A stretch of 64,000 nucleotides of DNA from Pseudomonas sp. GOM7 (GCF_026723825.1 NZ_CP113519.1:1364001-1428000); one strand, 5' to 3'; positions 46,077 through 55,314 are shown, counted from the stretch's first letter. Program-made: numbers and translations. Notes: generated from the sequence alone by a model not told the origin.

Positions 46077-47558
46077 ATGCCTGCAAGTTCCCAGTTCATC
46101 ATCGGCGCCGGTAGCCAGGGGCAGCCGGTGGGCCAGCCGCTGCGCCTGGCCAACCGTCACGGCCTGATCGCCGGGGCCACCGGTACCGGCAAGACCGTGA
46201 CACTGCAACGCTTGATCGAAACCTTCAGCGATGCCGGCGTGGCGGTATTCGCCGCTGACGTCAAGGGCGACCTATGCGGCCTGGGAGCCATGGGCGCACC
46301 ACAGGGCAAGGTGGCCGAGCGCATCGCCAGCATGCCCTGGTTGGAGCATCGGCCGCAGGCTTATCCGCTGACGCTGTGGGATGTGCATGGCCTCAGCGGT
46401 CACCCGTTGCGTACCACGCTCAGCGAGATGGGGCCGTTGCTGCTCGGCGCCCTGCTGGAGTTGACCGACAGCCAGCAGGCGGCGCTCTACGCGGCGTTCA
46501 AGGTGGCCGACCGCGAAGGGCTGTTACTGCTCGATCTCAAGGATCTCAAGGCTCTGCTCGGCTACCTCAAGGACAACCCGCAGGTGCTCGGCGATGACGC
46601 CGCGCTGTTCACCAATACCTCGGCGCAGGCGCTGTTGCGGCGTCTGGCCGGGCTGGAGCAGCAGGGCGCCGAGGCCCTGTTCGGCGAGCCGGCCTTGCAG
46701 CTCGAAGACCTGCTGCACCCGGATCGCGATGGCCGCGGACGGATACATCTGCTCGATGCCAGCCGCCTGGTGCACGAGGCGCCCAAGGTCTATGCCACTT
46801 TCCTGCTCTGGCTGCTGGCCGAATTGTTCGAGCAACTGCCGGAGCGCGGCGATGCCGACAAGCCGGTACTGGCGCTGTTCTTCGACGAGGCGCACCTGCT
46901 CTTCCAGGGGACGCCCAAGGCCCTGCAGGAGCGCCTGGAACAGGTGGTGCGGCTGATTCGTTCCAAGGGCGTGGGGGTTTACTTCGTTACCCAGTCGCCC
47001 AGTGATCTGCCCGATGAGGTGCTGGCGCAACTGGGCTTGCGTATTCAGCACGGCTTGCGCGCCTTCACCACCAAGGAGCAGAAAGCGTTGCGGGCAGTGG
47101 CCGAAGGCTTCCGTCCCAACCCTGCCTTCGACAGCCTGACGGTGCTGACCGAACTGGGGATCGGCGAGGCGTTGGTTGCCACCCTGGAGGACAAGGGTAC
47201 CCCGGCCATGGTGCAGCGTGTGGCTGTGGCGCCGCCGCAGTCGCGCATCGGCCCCTTGAGTGCAGGCGAGCGCGCAGCGCTGGTGCGCCAGTCGCCTTTG
47301 GCCGGGCGTTATGACAAACCCATCGACCGCGAATCGGCCTACGAGCGGTTGCTGGCTCGGGCAACCCAGACCGCCGATGCTGACAAGGCTGCCAAGGCAA
47401 CGGCAGAGGCGCCGGGGCTGGGACAGATGGCCGGCGAGTTTCTTGGTGGCATTGCCGGGCAAGCCCTCAAGTCCGCCGTGCGCCAGGCAGCCAATCAACT
47501 TGGCCGGCAACTGGTGCGCGGTCTGATGGGCTCGCTGTTGGGTAGCAAGAAACGCTGA
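46077..47558 (+). CDS. HerA-like ATPase (DUF853 family)
   Basis: A 493-residue P-loop ATPase of the HerA/FtsK superfamily. Walker A is LIAGATGTGKTVTLQRLI (near residue 30), Walker B is VLALFFDEAHLLF (near 275), with an arginine-finger-like region VGVYFVTQSPSDLPDEVLAQ. The C-terminal 60 residues are Gly/Ala-rich and hydrophobic. The family occurs widely in Proteobacteria and is presumed to act on DNA, but no nuclease partner (NurA or SIR2) is adjacent, so a defence role is not indicated. ATG 46077 has AGAGGA 8 bp upstream. Confidence 0.87.
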   Translation: MPASSQFIIGAGSQGQPVGQPLRLANRHGLIAGATGTGKTVTLQRLIETFSDAGVAVFAADVKGDLCGLGAMGAPQGKVAERIASMPWLEHRPQAYPLTLWDVHGLSGHPLRTTLSEMGPLLLGALLELTDSQQAALYAAFKVADREGLLLLDLKDLKALLGYLKDNPQVLGDDAALFTNTSAQALLRRLAGLEQQGAEALFGEPALQLEDLLHPDRDGRGRIHLLDASRLVHEAPKVYATFLLWLLAELFEQLPERGDADKPVLALFFDEAHLLFQGTPKALQERLEQVVRLIRSKGVGVYFVTQSPSDLPDEVLAQLGLRIQHGLRAFTTKEQKALRAVAEGFRPNPAFDSLTVLTELGIGEALVATLEDKGTPAMVQRVAVAPPQSRIGPLSAGERAALVRQSPLAGRYDKPIDRESAYERLLARATQTADADKAAKATAEAPGLGQMAGEFLGGIAGQALKSAVRQAANQLGRQLVRGLMGSLLGSKKR

Positions 47559-47586
47559 ATGTCGAAGAACCGAGGGCGCAGCTAAT

Positions 47587-47620
47587 GAGCGCGCGGGCAC
47601 GACTTGTCGTGGCCGCGCGT
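47587..47620 (+). terminator. Hairpin after the HerA-like gene
   Basis: CGCGGGCACGAC-tt-GTCGTGGCCGCG forms a long stem about 30 bp after the stop. Only a short T-rich stretch follows. Confidence 0.5.
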
Positions 47621-47690
47621 TGGTTCATGCGGCAGTACAAGCTCGTTAGTTATTCGAGATATCTTCGAGGAAATGACGACAGCGGCGAAC

Positions 47691-47909
47691 TTAGCCGAGT
47701 TCTTCTGCCGCTTCCTGTTTCTCTCTGCGTTCTTTTTCGATCTTCTCGATTTCTTTATCGAAGGCCTGATCGAGCAGGCTTGGGCGTTTGCGCCAGGGTT
47801 TGCGGTCGGGATCCGGTTGAGCGGCGTAGGTGATGACTTCCCCGCCGTATACGTCCTTGTAACGCTGCGCCTGGCGCTCGAGCTCGGCGCGCAGTTCGTC
47901 TTTCGTCAC
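47691..47909 (-). CDS. Small conserved charged protein
   Basis: A 72-residue product beginning [19 protein letters not shown] (GTG start at 47909, AGGAAAG upstream) with [20 protein letters not shown] in the middle and a Lys/Glu-rich coiled-coil-like tail ending EEL-G. Composition and the good ribosome site support a real gene. I do not recognise a domain; function unknown. Confidence 0.68.
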   Translation of the reverse strand: MTKDELRAELERQAQRYKDVYGGEVITYAAQPDPDRKPWRKRPSLLDQAFDKEIEKIEKERREKQEAAEELG

Positions 47910-48134
47910 TTGGCTTTCCTATTTTTCTTCAATGATTTCAGGTGGCACGTGAAGCATCGACTTCACTGTTGCGGCCATCCTCTGATTCGGTAGTTCTGAA
48001 CCGGCCATGCTGGCCCGGCAGTACCTTGGAGCGTGATTTTCCCGTTTAGTTACAGTGGAGATGTAACTTGCTATCTGCAGCGCTCGAAACAGTGCGCGCC
48101 ATTATCGCCAAAAGTTCTCGACTGTCCAGCGTCG

Positions 48135-48560
48135 TCATGCCATCCACGCCTGGGATTGCAATTCGTAGCGCAATTGGCAAGTTGCGCCGGGCTGCAATAA
48201 TTCGAGTCCCGCCCGGCCTGGCAAATGGTGCCTATTGACCGGATGGCTGACGGGCTCGAAGCAGAAGAAGGGGCGCTCGGGCGGGCAGAACAGCAGGTAG
48301 ATCGAGCTGTCCTGTGTTCGGCCGTGCAATTGATAACTGAATGATGCGCGCCTCACCGGACCAATCGGTAAAGGTATTGTCCAGCGGCTCGGACGGTAAT
48401 GCTCGCGCAACGTAGAAATCCCATTGCGCAACAATGGCGACCTGTTCGCGGGACAGTTTGTCTACATCGCACAGCCATATCCGCTGCGCTGGCGCCCTGC
48501 AGCCGGGTGAGGCTGTCTTGCAGCGGCAGCACTGGACAGGGTCGAGGTCGCAATTGATAG
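48135..48560 (-). pseudogene. Aldose 1-epimerase remnant, frameshifted and truncated
   Basis: Two overlapping minus-strand frames together read like the C-terminal half of an aldose 1-epimerase. The first has LPSEPLDNTFTDWSGEARI, the second has LFCPPERPFFCFEPVSHPVN and HHLPGRAGLELLQPGATCQL, the usual epimerase end. The switch is at about 48335-48350, just after SGEARI, so a frameshift is present. The N-terminal half is missing: the remnant ends at the GntR operator region. It probably once belonged to the hexuronate cluster, where an epimerase would interconvert sugar anomers. Confidence 0.72.
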
Positions 48561-48574
48561 TGTCATCGTACAAC
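48561..48574. promoter_or_regulatory. Possible GntR/FCD operator upstream of the regulator
   Basis: TGTCATCGTACAAC shares half-sites TGTCAT and ACAAC with the palindromes at 55167 and 55415. It lies about 50 bp before the GntR regulator start, so autoregulation is plausible. Confidence 0.4.
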
Positions 48575-48622
48575 TGCTGGGCTATGATTGGTGCTGACCG
48601 TAAGCCGAGAATCGCCATCGAT

Positions 48623-49378
48623 ATGGACAATATCCCTGCCCAACCCCGCACCCCTCGCAAGCAACGCAGCCTGGCCCAGGAACTGGTGGCCGAGCTGTCG
48701 CAGCGTATTCGCGATGGTGTGATCAAACGCGGTGAAAAGCTGCCGACCGAGTCGGCGATCATGGCGGAGCAGGGCGTCAGTCGTACCGTGGTGCGTGAGG
48801 CCTTGTCGCGCCTGCAGGCCGCCGGCCTGGTGGAGACCCGCCACGGCATCGGCACCTTCGTGCTCGATACGCCCAGCGCCAGCGGTTTTCGCATCGACCC
48901 GGCGACCATCGTCACCCTGCGTGACGTGCTGGCCATTCTCGAGCTGCGCATCAGCCTGGAGGTGGAGTCTGCCGGCATGGCTGCACAGCGCCGCAGTGAC
49001 ACCCAACTCCAGGCCATTCGCGAGGCGCTGGATGCGATCAACGAGAGCACGGCCAACTCCAGCGATGCCGTGTCTTCGGACTTCCAGTTCCACCTGCGTA
49101 TCGCCGAAGCCACCGGCAACCGCTATTTCACCGACATTCTCAGCCACCTGGGCACCAGCATCATCCCGCGTACCCGGGTCAATTCCGCGCGTCTGGCGCA
49201 TGACGATCAGACGCACTACATGGCGCGCCTGGAGCGCGAGCACGAGCAGATCTTCGAGGCCATCGCCCGCCAGGATGCCGAAGCGGCGCGGGCGGCCATG
49301 CGTCTGCACCTGACCAACAGCCGTGAACGTCTGCGCCAGGCCCACGAAGCCGCCGAGGCCGAGGCGCTGCACGGCTGA
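48623..49378 (+). CDS. GntR family regulator, FCD (FadR-type) subfamily
   Basis: A 251-residue regulator. The winged helix spans residues about 10-80 (ELSQRIRDGVIKRGEKLPTE, VSRTVVREALSRLQAAGLVE) and the FCD ligand-binding domain about 95-230, with metal-binding residues expected in DFQFHLRIAEATGN and the HMARL/EHEQIFEAIARQD region. Such proteins often bind sugar acids. Divergent from the epimerase remnant and beside the uronate cluster, it is the likely regulator of udh, the TRAP genes and the dehydratase. ATG 48623 is used; an upstream ATG at 48584 is possible. Neither has a strong ribosome site. Confidence 0.85.
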   Translation: MDNIPAQPRTPRKQRSLAQELVAELSQRIRDGVIKRGEKLPTESAIMAEQGVSRTVVREALSRLQAAGLVETRHGIGTFVLDTPSASGFRIDPATIVTLRDVLAILELRISLEVESAGMAAQRRSDTQLQAIREALDAINESTANSSDAVSSDFQFHLRIAEATGNRYFTDILSHLGTSIIPRTRVNSARLAHDDQTHYMARLEREHEQIFEAIARQDAEAARAAMRLHLTNSRERLRQAHEAAEAEALHG

Positions 49379-49406
49379 CAAGGACAAAGGCGGGCTGCTC
49401 ATTCCT

Positions 49407-50309
49407 TCAACGGCGGTAGGCCAGGGCGACGATGCCGCCGACCACGATCAGCCCGCCCAGCACCTGCAACCCGCCCAGCAACTGACCCAGGATCAGCCAG
49501 CCGAAGAACATGCCGGCCACGGGTTCCATGTTCATCACCGGCGCGTTGCGTGCGATATCCAGCCGGGGCATGAGAATGAACAGCAGGGAAAAGGCCGTGC
49601 CGTAGAGCAGCACCAGCACCGCCAGGGCCATCCAGCCTGTGATGGCGTTGGGTAGGCCCAGGCCCCCGGGCAGCGCGCCGCTGAGGCCAGCGAGGGTGGA
49701 GGCGCTGAACACCACGGCCATGGTCAGCATGCTGCGTACTCGTCCGGGCATGCGTGATAGCCGGTGCTCGGTGATCCACAGGGCCACGGCGAATACGCCC
49801 GCGGCGGTCAGGCTGAACAGCACGCCCTGCAGCCAGTGGGCGTCGATGCTGGTTGCGCCGCTCAGGCGCGCCGGCACGTCCAGCACCAGCACCAGGCCGA
49901 ACAGGATCACGCCCATGATCGCCGCGGCACGGCCGGTCGGTGCCGGCCCGCCGAGCAGCCAGGTCAGCAGCGCCAGAAGAATGGGCGAGAGGTTCACCAC
50001 CAATAGCGCCAGGCCCACCGGGATGCGTGCCACGGCGGAGTAGATGCAGAAGCTCTGAACCGCGATCAGCAGCCCCAGCATCAGTTGCCAGCCCCAGGTA
50101 CTGCGGTTCAGCCGCAGCGAATCGCGTTGCCACAGCACCAGTGCGCTGAGTACCAGGAAGGTCACTCCCGAACGGCAGAGAATGGCCAGCAGCAGGCCTG
50201 CTTCATGATCGAAAGCGATCCGCGCGGCGATATGGTTGCCGGCGAAGGCGCAGGCCAGGGTGGCGAGAATCAGCGCGGCGACATGCCGGGGGAAGGGAAC
50301 GGCTGACAT
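49407..50309 (-). CDS. EamA/DMT family transporter
   Basis: A 300-residue inner-membrane protein with ten predicted helices in two EamA repeats (AALILATLACAFAGNHIAAR; second repeat SLTAAGVFAVALWITEHRL). A Pro-containing segment NMEPVAGMFFGWLILGQ is the usual end of repeat 2. Substrate unknown; DMT members export amino acids, sugars or metabolites. It is downstream of dctM (140 bp) on the same strand and could belong to the uronate operon. ATG 50309 is chosen from two upstream ATGs. Confidence 0.82.
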   Translation of the reverse strand: MSAVPFPRHVAALILATLACAFAGNHIAARIAFDHEAGLLLAILCRSGVTFLVLSALVLWQRDSLRLNRSTWGWQLMLGLLIAVQSFCIYSAVARIPVGLALLVVNLSPILLALLTWLLGGPAPTGRAAAIMGVILFGLVLVLDVPARLSGATSIDAHWLQGVLFSLTAAGVFAVALWITEHRLSRMPGRVRSMLTMAVVFSASTLAGLSGALPGGLGLPNAITGWMALAVLVLLYGTAFSLLFILMPRLDIARNAPVMNMEPVAGMFFGWLILGQLLGGLQVLGGLIVVGGIVALAYRR

Positions 50310-50448
50310 GAAGGGGCGTTGTGTCCTTGTGAAGCGAGGCGCCGCCAGGCGACTCGGGTTGCGCCGGTGCATAGCTGTCGGCGTGAAGACATGCGTGATC
50401 TTCGAGGTGAGCACGCATGAGTTCGTTCCCGCATCAGCCGCCTGGTGA

Positions 50449-51729
50449 TCAGAGCACGACGCTCGGCAACCACAGCGAGATGGCCGGGATGTAGGTGACC
50501 GCCATCAACACCGCGAACAGCGCGGCATAGAAGGGCAGCAGGGCCTTGACCGTACTCTCGATGCTGACCTTGCCGACGGCAGCGCCGACGAACAGCACCG
50601 CGCCCACTGGTGGCGTGATCAGGCCGATACCCAGGTTGACCAGCATGATCATGCCGAAGTGTACCGGGTCGACGCCGAAGGAGGTGACCACCGGCAACAG
50701 GATCGGCGTGAGAATCAGGATCAGCGGCGCCATGTCCATCAGCGTGCCCAGTGCCAGCAGCATGAAGTTGATGCACATGAGGATCACGTAGCGGTTGTCC
50801 GACAGGGCCAGGAAGGCGGCGGTGATCTTCGAGGGAATCTGCATCAGCGTCATGATGTAGCCGAACGCGGCGGCGAAGGCGATGAGGATCATCACGATCG
50901 ACAGCGTGCGCACGGTGCGGTGCAGCATCTTCGGCAGTTCGCTCCACTTGTAGTCGCGGTAGATGAACAGGGTCACGAAGAACGCCCAGACCACCGCCAC
51001 GGCTGCCGATTCGGTGGCGGTGAACACGCCGCTGAGGATACCGCCGAGGATGATGACCATGGTCATCAGGCCCCACAGCGCTTCGACGCAGATCTTCAGC
51101 GCCTGGCGCAGCGCAATCACCTCGCCCTTGGGGTAGTTGCGCTTCCTGGCGAACCATAGGCACAGCGCGGCCATGCTCAAGCTCAGCAGCAGGCCCGGGC
51201 CGATACCGGCGACGAACAGCGCGGCGATGGACACCGTGCCGCCAGCGGCCAGTGAGTAGATCACCGAGTTGTGGCTGGGTGGCGTCAGCAGCGCCTGCAC
51301 CGAGCCGGAGACGGTGACCGCCGTGGAAAACTCGCGCGGGTAGCCTTGCTTTTCCATCTCCGGGATCAGCACCGAACCGACCGAGGCGGTATCAGCCAGG
51401 GACGAACCGGAGATGGCGCCGAAGAAGGTCGAGGCGGTGATATTGACCAGCGACAGGCCGCCGCGGACGAAGCCCACCAGCACCCCGGCGAAGGCTACCA
51501 GGCGCCGCGCCATGCCGCCTTCGGCCATGATCGCGCCGGCCAGCACGAAGAACGGAATGGCCAGCAGGGAGAATTTGTTCACGCCGCCGGTAATCTGGAT
51601 CATCACCGCGTGCAGCGGAATGTCGATCCACCAGGCGCCGATCAGGGCAGAGATACCCAGAGCGTAAGCTACCGGTACGCGCAGCAGGATCAGGGCGATG
51701 AAGCTGCCCAGCAGGATCAAGGCGTCCAT
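50449..51729 (-). CDS. dctM: TRAP transporter large permease (DctM)
   Basis: A 426-residue membrane protein with twelve or so helices and the DctM-family segments ISALIGAWWIDIPLHAVM, FFGAISGSSLADTASVGSVL and VNLGIGLITPPVGAVLFVG. It is the sodium-coupled translocation subunit of a tripartite periplasmic transporter. ATG 51729 overlaps the dctQ stop (TAATG), so both are coupled. Together with DctP and DctQ it should import a sugar acid, given the uronate dehydrogenase and lactonase in the same operon. Confidence 0.92.
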   Translation of the reverse strand: MDALILLGSFIALILLRVPVAYALGISALIGAWWIDIPLHAVMIQITGGVNKFSLLAIPFFVLAGAIMAEGGMARRLVAFAGVLVGFVRGGLSLVNITASTFFGAISGSSLADTASVGSVLIPEMEKQGYPREFSTAVTVSGSVQALLTPPSHNSVIYSLAAGGTVSIAALFVAGIGPGLLLSLSMAALCLWFARKRNYPKGEVIALRQALKICVEALWGLMTMVIILGGILSGVFTATESAAVAVVWAFFVTLFIYRDYKWSELPKMLHRTVRTLSIVMILIAFAAAFGYIMTLMQIPSKITAAFLALSDNRYVILMCINFMLLALGTLMDMAPLILILTPILLPVVTSFGVDPVHFGMIMLVNLGIGLITPPVGAVLFVGAAVGKVSIESTVKALLPFYAALFAVLMAVTYIPAISLWLPSVVL

Positions 51730-52256
51730 TACACGGCCTCCTTGGAGTCGGCGCAGTTTTCGTAATCGACGGCGCGGCGTTGGTGCTGATCGCCGTACAG
51801 CAGTTGCTCGATGACGAACAGCAGGGTGATGAAGCCGCCTAGCGGAATGGGGGCGTAGCTGATGCCGACGCGCATCCAGGTCAGGGTGCTGAGGTATTGG
51901 TTCCAGGTCGCCACGCACAGCTTGTAGCCCCAGATCAGCATGAACAGGCTGATCGCCCCCATCGCCAGGCGCACGAACAGCGTGAGAAAGGGCTGAGCCA
52001 TAGCGGGCAGACGGTCACTCAACACCTGCACGGCCATGTGCGCACCGGCGCGATAGCTGGCAGCGGCGCCGACGAAGGTGAACAGCACCATCAGCAGGAT
52101 GGCCACCGGTTCCGGCCAGCCCAGACCTTGGCCAAGCACATAGCGACTGAATACACCCCAGGGGATGATCAGGGCCATGATCGTGATCGCCAACCCGGCA
52201 ACTGCGATGCAGGCCCGGTAGATGATGTCATTGATGCTCAGTACCAGGTTTTTCAT
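51729..52256 (-). CDS. dctQ: TRAP transporter small permease (DctQ)
   Basis: A 175-residue protein with four membrane helices and the DctQ-family core WPEPVAILLMVLFTFVGAAA followed by SYRAGAHMAVQVLSDRLP. It bridges the large permease and the binding protein. It ends in the overlap with dctM and follows dctP by 57 bp. Confidence 0.9.
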   Translation of the reverse strand: MKNLVLSINDIIYRACIAVAGLAITIMALIIPWGVFSRYVLGQGLGWPEPVAILLMVLFTFVGAAASYRAGAHMAVQVLSDRLPAMAQPFLTLFVRLAMGAISLFMLIWGYKLCVATWNQYLSTLTWMRVGISYAPIPLGGFITLLFVIEQLLYGDQHQRRAVDYENCADSKEAV

Positions 52257-52313
52257 GAGGCTTCACCACAGGTGGCGCCTTTCAGCGCCACGTCGTTGTT
52301 CAGAAGTCGGGCG

Positions 52314-53288
52314 TTACTTGACCGCTTCGATGCGCTCGATCAGGTCGGCGAACTGCGCGCCGTACTTCGCACGAACCGGGGCGGTGGCGTCGTAGAAGGG
52401 TTTGCTGTCGACTTCGATGAACTCGACGCCTGCGGCCTTGAGTTTCTCGTCGCTGGCCTTCTCCTTCGCGGCCCACAGCGCCCGCTCTTCCTGCTGGGCC
52501 TCCTTGGCCAGCTTCTTGACCAGAGCCTGCTGCTCGGGGGTGAGCGCGTTCCAGGTGGTCTTGGACATCAAAAGCGGCTCGGGGAGGATCAGGTGGTGGG
52601 TCTGGGTGTAGTACTTGGCCGCGCGAAAATGGTTGTGCTCGAGCAGGGTCGGCGAGTTGTTCTCAGCGCCGTCGATCACGCCGCTCTGCAGGGCGCTGAA
52701 GATTTCCCCGGTGTCCATGGCGATGCCGTTGGCGCCCATGGCATTGAGGGTGTCGATGAACAACGGGTTGCCGATCACGCGGATCTTCATGCCCTTGAGG
52801 TCTTCGATCTTGCGCACCGGCTTCTTGGTGTAGAGGCTGCGGCTGCCGGCCTCCATCCACGCCAGGCCGACCATGTTGAAGTCGGAGTCGGTGATGGCGT
52901 CGAGGATTTCCTGGCCGATCTCACCGTCGACCACCTTGCGCATGTGCTCGACGTCGCGGAACACGAACGGCATGTTGAACACGTTGGTGGCGGGCACCAC
53001 CGGGCCGACCGAGCCGAGACTGACGCGAGTCAGTTGCACGGCGCCGATCTGGGTCTGCTCGATGACTTCCTTCTCCGAGCCGAGCACACCGCCGGCGAAC
53101 ATGCGCGACTTGATCTCGCCGTTGGTGGCTTCTTCGAGTTTCTGACCCAGGTGCTCCATGGCCACCACCGTGGGGTAGCCGGCTGGATGGATCTCGGCGA
53201 TCTTCAGCGTCACCTCGGCCTGAGCGAAGGAAGAGAGGCCGAGGGCTAGCGGAAGTGTGGCGAGAAGCAGCTTGCGTTTGAGGTTCAT
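52314..53288 (-). CDS. dctP: TRAP transporter substrate-binding protein (DctP)
   Basis: A 324-residue periplasmic binding protein. The signal peptide runs to SSFAQA (about residue 23). Family features include VTLKIAEIHPAGYPTVVAME, the conserved arginine region LKGMKIRVIGNPLFIDTLNA that usually grips a carboxylate, and GEIFSALQSGVIDGAENN. The ligand is a carboxylate sugar acid by context, probably a hexuronate or aldarate. ATG 53288 has GGAG upstream. It is transcribed after the SMP-30 gene. Confidence 0.92.
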   Translation of the reverse strand: MNLKRKLLLATLPLALGLSSFAQAEVTLKIAEIHPAGYPTVVAMEHLGQKLEEATNGEIKSRMFAGGVLGSEKEVIEQTQIGAVQLTRVSLGSVGPVVPATNVFNMPFVFRDVEHMRKVVDGEIGQEILDAITDSDFNMVGLAWMEAGSRSLYTKKPVRKIEDLKGMKIRVIGNPLFIDTLNAMGANGIAMDTGEIFSALQSGVIDGAENNSPTLLEHNHFRAAKYYTQTHHLILPEPLLMSKTTWNALTPEQQALVKKLAKEAQQEERALWAAKEKASDEKLKAAGVEFIEVDSKPFYDATAPVRAKYGAQFADLIERIEAVK

Positions 53289-53369
53289 GCGGAAAGCTCC
53301 ATCTTGTTGTTGTTGGAGAGAACAGCAGTGCAAGTCCGGCGCCGCCAGGTGGCCCGGAGTGAAGCGAGT

Positions 53370-54245
53370 TCAGGGGCGGTAGCTCGGCTCCTCGAGGCCG
53401 CGCACGCCGGGGTTCAGAGCAAATACGCCGCCTGCCAGGGGCTGGTCGGAGAGATCGCCAGCCGGGCGGATCGAGGTGACGAACAGGGTGTCCATGCTGG
53501 CGCCGCCGAAGGCGCACATGGCCGGTTTCTTCACCGGCACGGCGAGCGAGCGGTCGAGGCGGCCATCGGGGGTGAAACGGTGGATCAGGCCGGCATCGTT
53601 GGCGCAGATCCAGTAGCAGCCATCGATGTCCACGGCCGCTCCGTCCGGCCGGCCGGGATGCTGCTTCATGTCGATGAACAGGCGGCGATCGTGCGGCGTG
53701 CCGCTGTCCGTGTCGTAATCGAAGGCCCATACCGCCTGCACCGACGGGTGCGAGTCGGACAGGTACATCCTGCGGCCATCCGGGCTGAAGGCCAGGCCGT
53801 TGGGCACGATCAGGTCATCCAGTACCTGCTGCAGTTGGCCGTCGTAGCGATACAGCGCACCGGCCCGCGTGCCGGCCGCTATGTCCAGCAGCATGCTGCC
53901 AGCCCAGAAGCGGCCCTGACGGTCGCAACGCCCGTCGTTGAAACGCATCTGTGGGCGGGCATGCTCGACTGGCGTCAAACGCTCGGCTTGCAGGCTGCCG
54001 TCGTCTTGAGGGCGCAGATGGAAGAGGCCGCTCTGCATGCCGGCCAGCCAACCACCGGCCGGGTGCATGGCCAGACAGGCGAGCATTTCATCGGCTTGCC
54101 AGACATGCGTTTGGCCATCGGCGGCGGACCAGCGGTGCAGGCGGGCGGCGGGGATGTCGACCCAGTAAAGCGCCTGTTCGACAGCATTCCATACGGGGCT
54201 TTCACCCGTGGCGTTGCGCGCATCGACGATCAGTTCGGCAGTCAT
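53370..54245 (-). CDS. SMP-30/gluconolactonase family lactonase
   Basis: A 291-residue six-bladed propeller lactonase. The metal-binding Glu lies in ATGESPVWNAVEQALYWVDI, and further ligands are expected in FNDGRCDRQGRFWAGSM and VPNGLAFSPDGRRMYLSDSH (Asn, Asp). It should open the aldarolactone made by uronate dehydrogenase. It lies 45 bp after udh on the same strand, which strongly supports that role. Cytoplasmic, no signal peptide. Confidence 0.87.
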   Translation of the reverse strand: MTAELIVDARNATGESPVWNAVEQALYWVDIPAARLHRWSAADGQTHVWQADEMLACLAMHPAGGWLAGMQSGLFHLRPQDDGSLQAERLTPVEHARPQMRFNDGRCDRQGRFWAGSMLLDIAAGTRAGALYRYDGQLQQVLDDLIVPNGLAFSPDGRRMYLSDSHPSVQAVWAFDYDTDSGTPHDRRLFIDMKQHPGRPDGAAVDIDGCYWICANDAGLIHRFTPDGRLDRSLAVPVKKPAMCAFGGASMDTLFVTSIRPAGDLSDQPLAGGVFALNPGVRGLEEPSYRP

Positions 54246-54290
54246 GGCTGAAGCGCTCTGGTTATGGCTTGAGTCGGGGCGTTGTGCGGC

Positions 54291-55118
54291 TCAATCGTCG
54301 CCGAACGGGCCGGCGGCCACGAAGGCGCCCCCCTGATAGATGCGTACCGGGTCGTCGGCCGCCGGCATCGGCTGTGCCTCCACCTTGGCGCGGAACACTT
54401 CCGAGCTGTCCTTGGGTTGGAAGCCCAGATGCGCGGCCTTGCCGTTGTCCCACCACACCTCGCGGTTATCCGACACGCCGTAGACCAGGGTATGGCCGAC
54501 CTCGGGGGTGTAGAGGCTGCGCTCGATCAGTTGGGTGAGATCGTCGTAGCTCAACCAGGTGCTCAGCATGCGGCGGTTGGCCGGCTCAGGGAACGACGAG
54601 CCGATACGGATGCTGACGGTCTCGATGCCATGGCGGTCGAAGTAGAAGCTGGCCATGTCCTCGCCGTAGGACTTGGACAGGCCGTAGTAGCCGTCCGGGC
54701 GGCGCGGGGAGTGGGCGTCGAGCTTTTCGTCCTGCTTGTAGAAGCCGATCACATGGTTGGAGCTGGCGAACACCACGCGCTTCACGCCATGGCGACGGGC
54801 CGCTTCGTAGATATGGAACACGCCGCAGATATTGGCGCCGAGGATTTCCTCGAAGGGGCGTTCCACCGATACGCCACCGAAGTGAATGATGGCGTCGACG
54901 CCTTCGACCAACCGATGCACGGCGTGCTTGTCGGCCAGATCGCAACGCACGACTTCTTCGTGCGGGCCGGCGGGCGGAGCCATCTCGGCGATGTCGGACA
55001 GGCGCAGAACATTGGCGTAGGGGAGCAGACGTTCGCGCAGTACCTGGCCCAGGCCGCCGGCAGCGCCGGTCAGTAGCAGGCGATTGAAAGGACGGAGCGC
55101 GCTGGAGGTGCTTGTCAT
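54291..55118 (-). CDS. udh: NAD-dependent uronate dehydrogenase
   Basis: A 275-residue short-chain-type dehydrogenase of the extended NAD-epimerase family. The nucleotide motif is LLLTGAAGGLGQVLRERL, the catalytic triad has Ser in VVFASSNHVIGF and Tyr-x-x-x-Lys in YYGLSKSYGEDMA. Uronate dehydrogenase oxidises galacturonate or glucuronate to the aldaro-lactone using NAD. ATG 55118 is chosen, as the first codon before the conserved start, with AGG upstream. It is the first gene of the udh-SMP30-dctPQM transcript and faces a long regulatory gap. Confidence 0.86.
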   Translation of the reverse strand: MTSTSSALRPFNRLLLTGAAGGLGQVLRERLLPYANVLRLSDIAEMAPPAGPHEEVVRCDLADKHAVHRLVEGVDAIIHFGGVSVERPFEEILGANICGVFHIYEAARRHGVKRVVFASSNHVIGFYKQDEKLDAHSPRRPDGYYGLSKSYGEDMASFYFDRHGIETVSIRIGSSFPEPANRRMLSTWLSYDDLTQLIERSLYTPEVGHTLVYGVSDNREVWWDNGKAAHLGFQPKDSSEVFRAKVEAQPMPAADDPVRIYQGGAFVAAGPFGDD

Positions 55119-55155
55119 GGCGGTGCCTGAACTCCGGTTGCTTGTTGTTATCGAT

Positions 55156-55178
55156 TTGTCATACGTTGTCATATGACA
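55156..55178. promoter_or_regulatory. Operator region upstream of udh
   Basis: TTGTCATA occurs twice 10 bp apart (55156 and 55166), and the second copy is part of the perfect palindrome TGTCATATGACA (55167-55178). This fits a GntR/FCD operator about 40-60 bp upstream of udh. Confidence 0.55.
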
Positions 55179-55296
55179 TGGCATTGATGTCAGCACCTGA
55201 TTTGCCGGATGTCAACGCGAACCTGTTCAGGCGTTGCCAGGCCATGGTCGCGTTCGGGCTCGGCCAAAGGTCTTGCGAGACCTCGGAGCAAGGCTG

Positions 55297-55314
55297 CTTG
55301 AAAGCGCTTTCAAG
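55297..55314. promoter_or_regulatory. LacI-type palindrome in the udh-dehydratase gap
   Basis: CTTGAAAGCGCTTTCAAG is a perfect 18-bp palindrome matching LacI/GalR-family operators (TGAAAGCGCTTTCA core). No LacI-type gene is in the window, so the regulator must be elsewhere. Confidence 0.6.

Noticed and set aside
46077..47558. HerA-like ATPase as part of an anti-phage system
   Set aside because: No SIR2, NurA or other effector is adjacent, and it lies in a core gene block with purU and mvaT.
48135..49119. Longer minus-strand frame overlapping the GntR gene as a real protein
   Set aside because: Its upper part is antisense to the GntR regulator; only the low-coordinate part has epimerase similarity, treated as a pseudogene.
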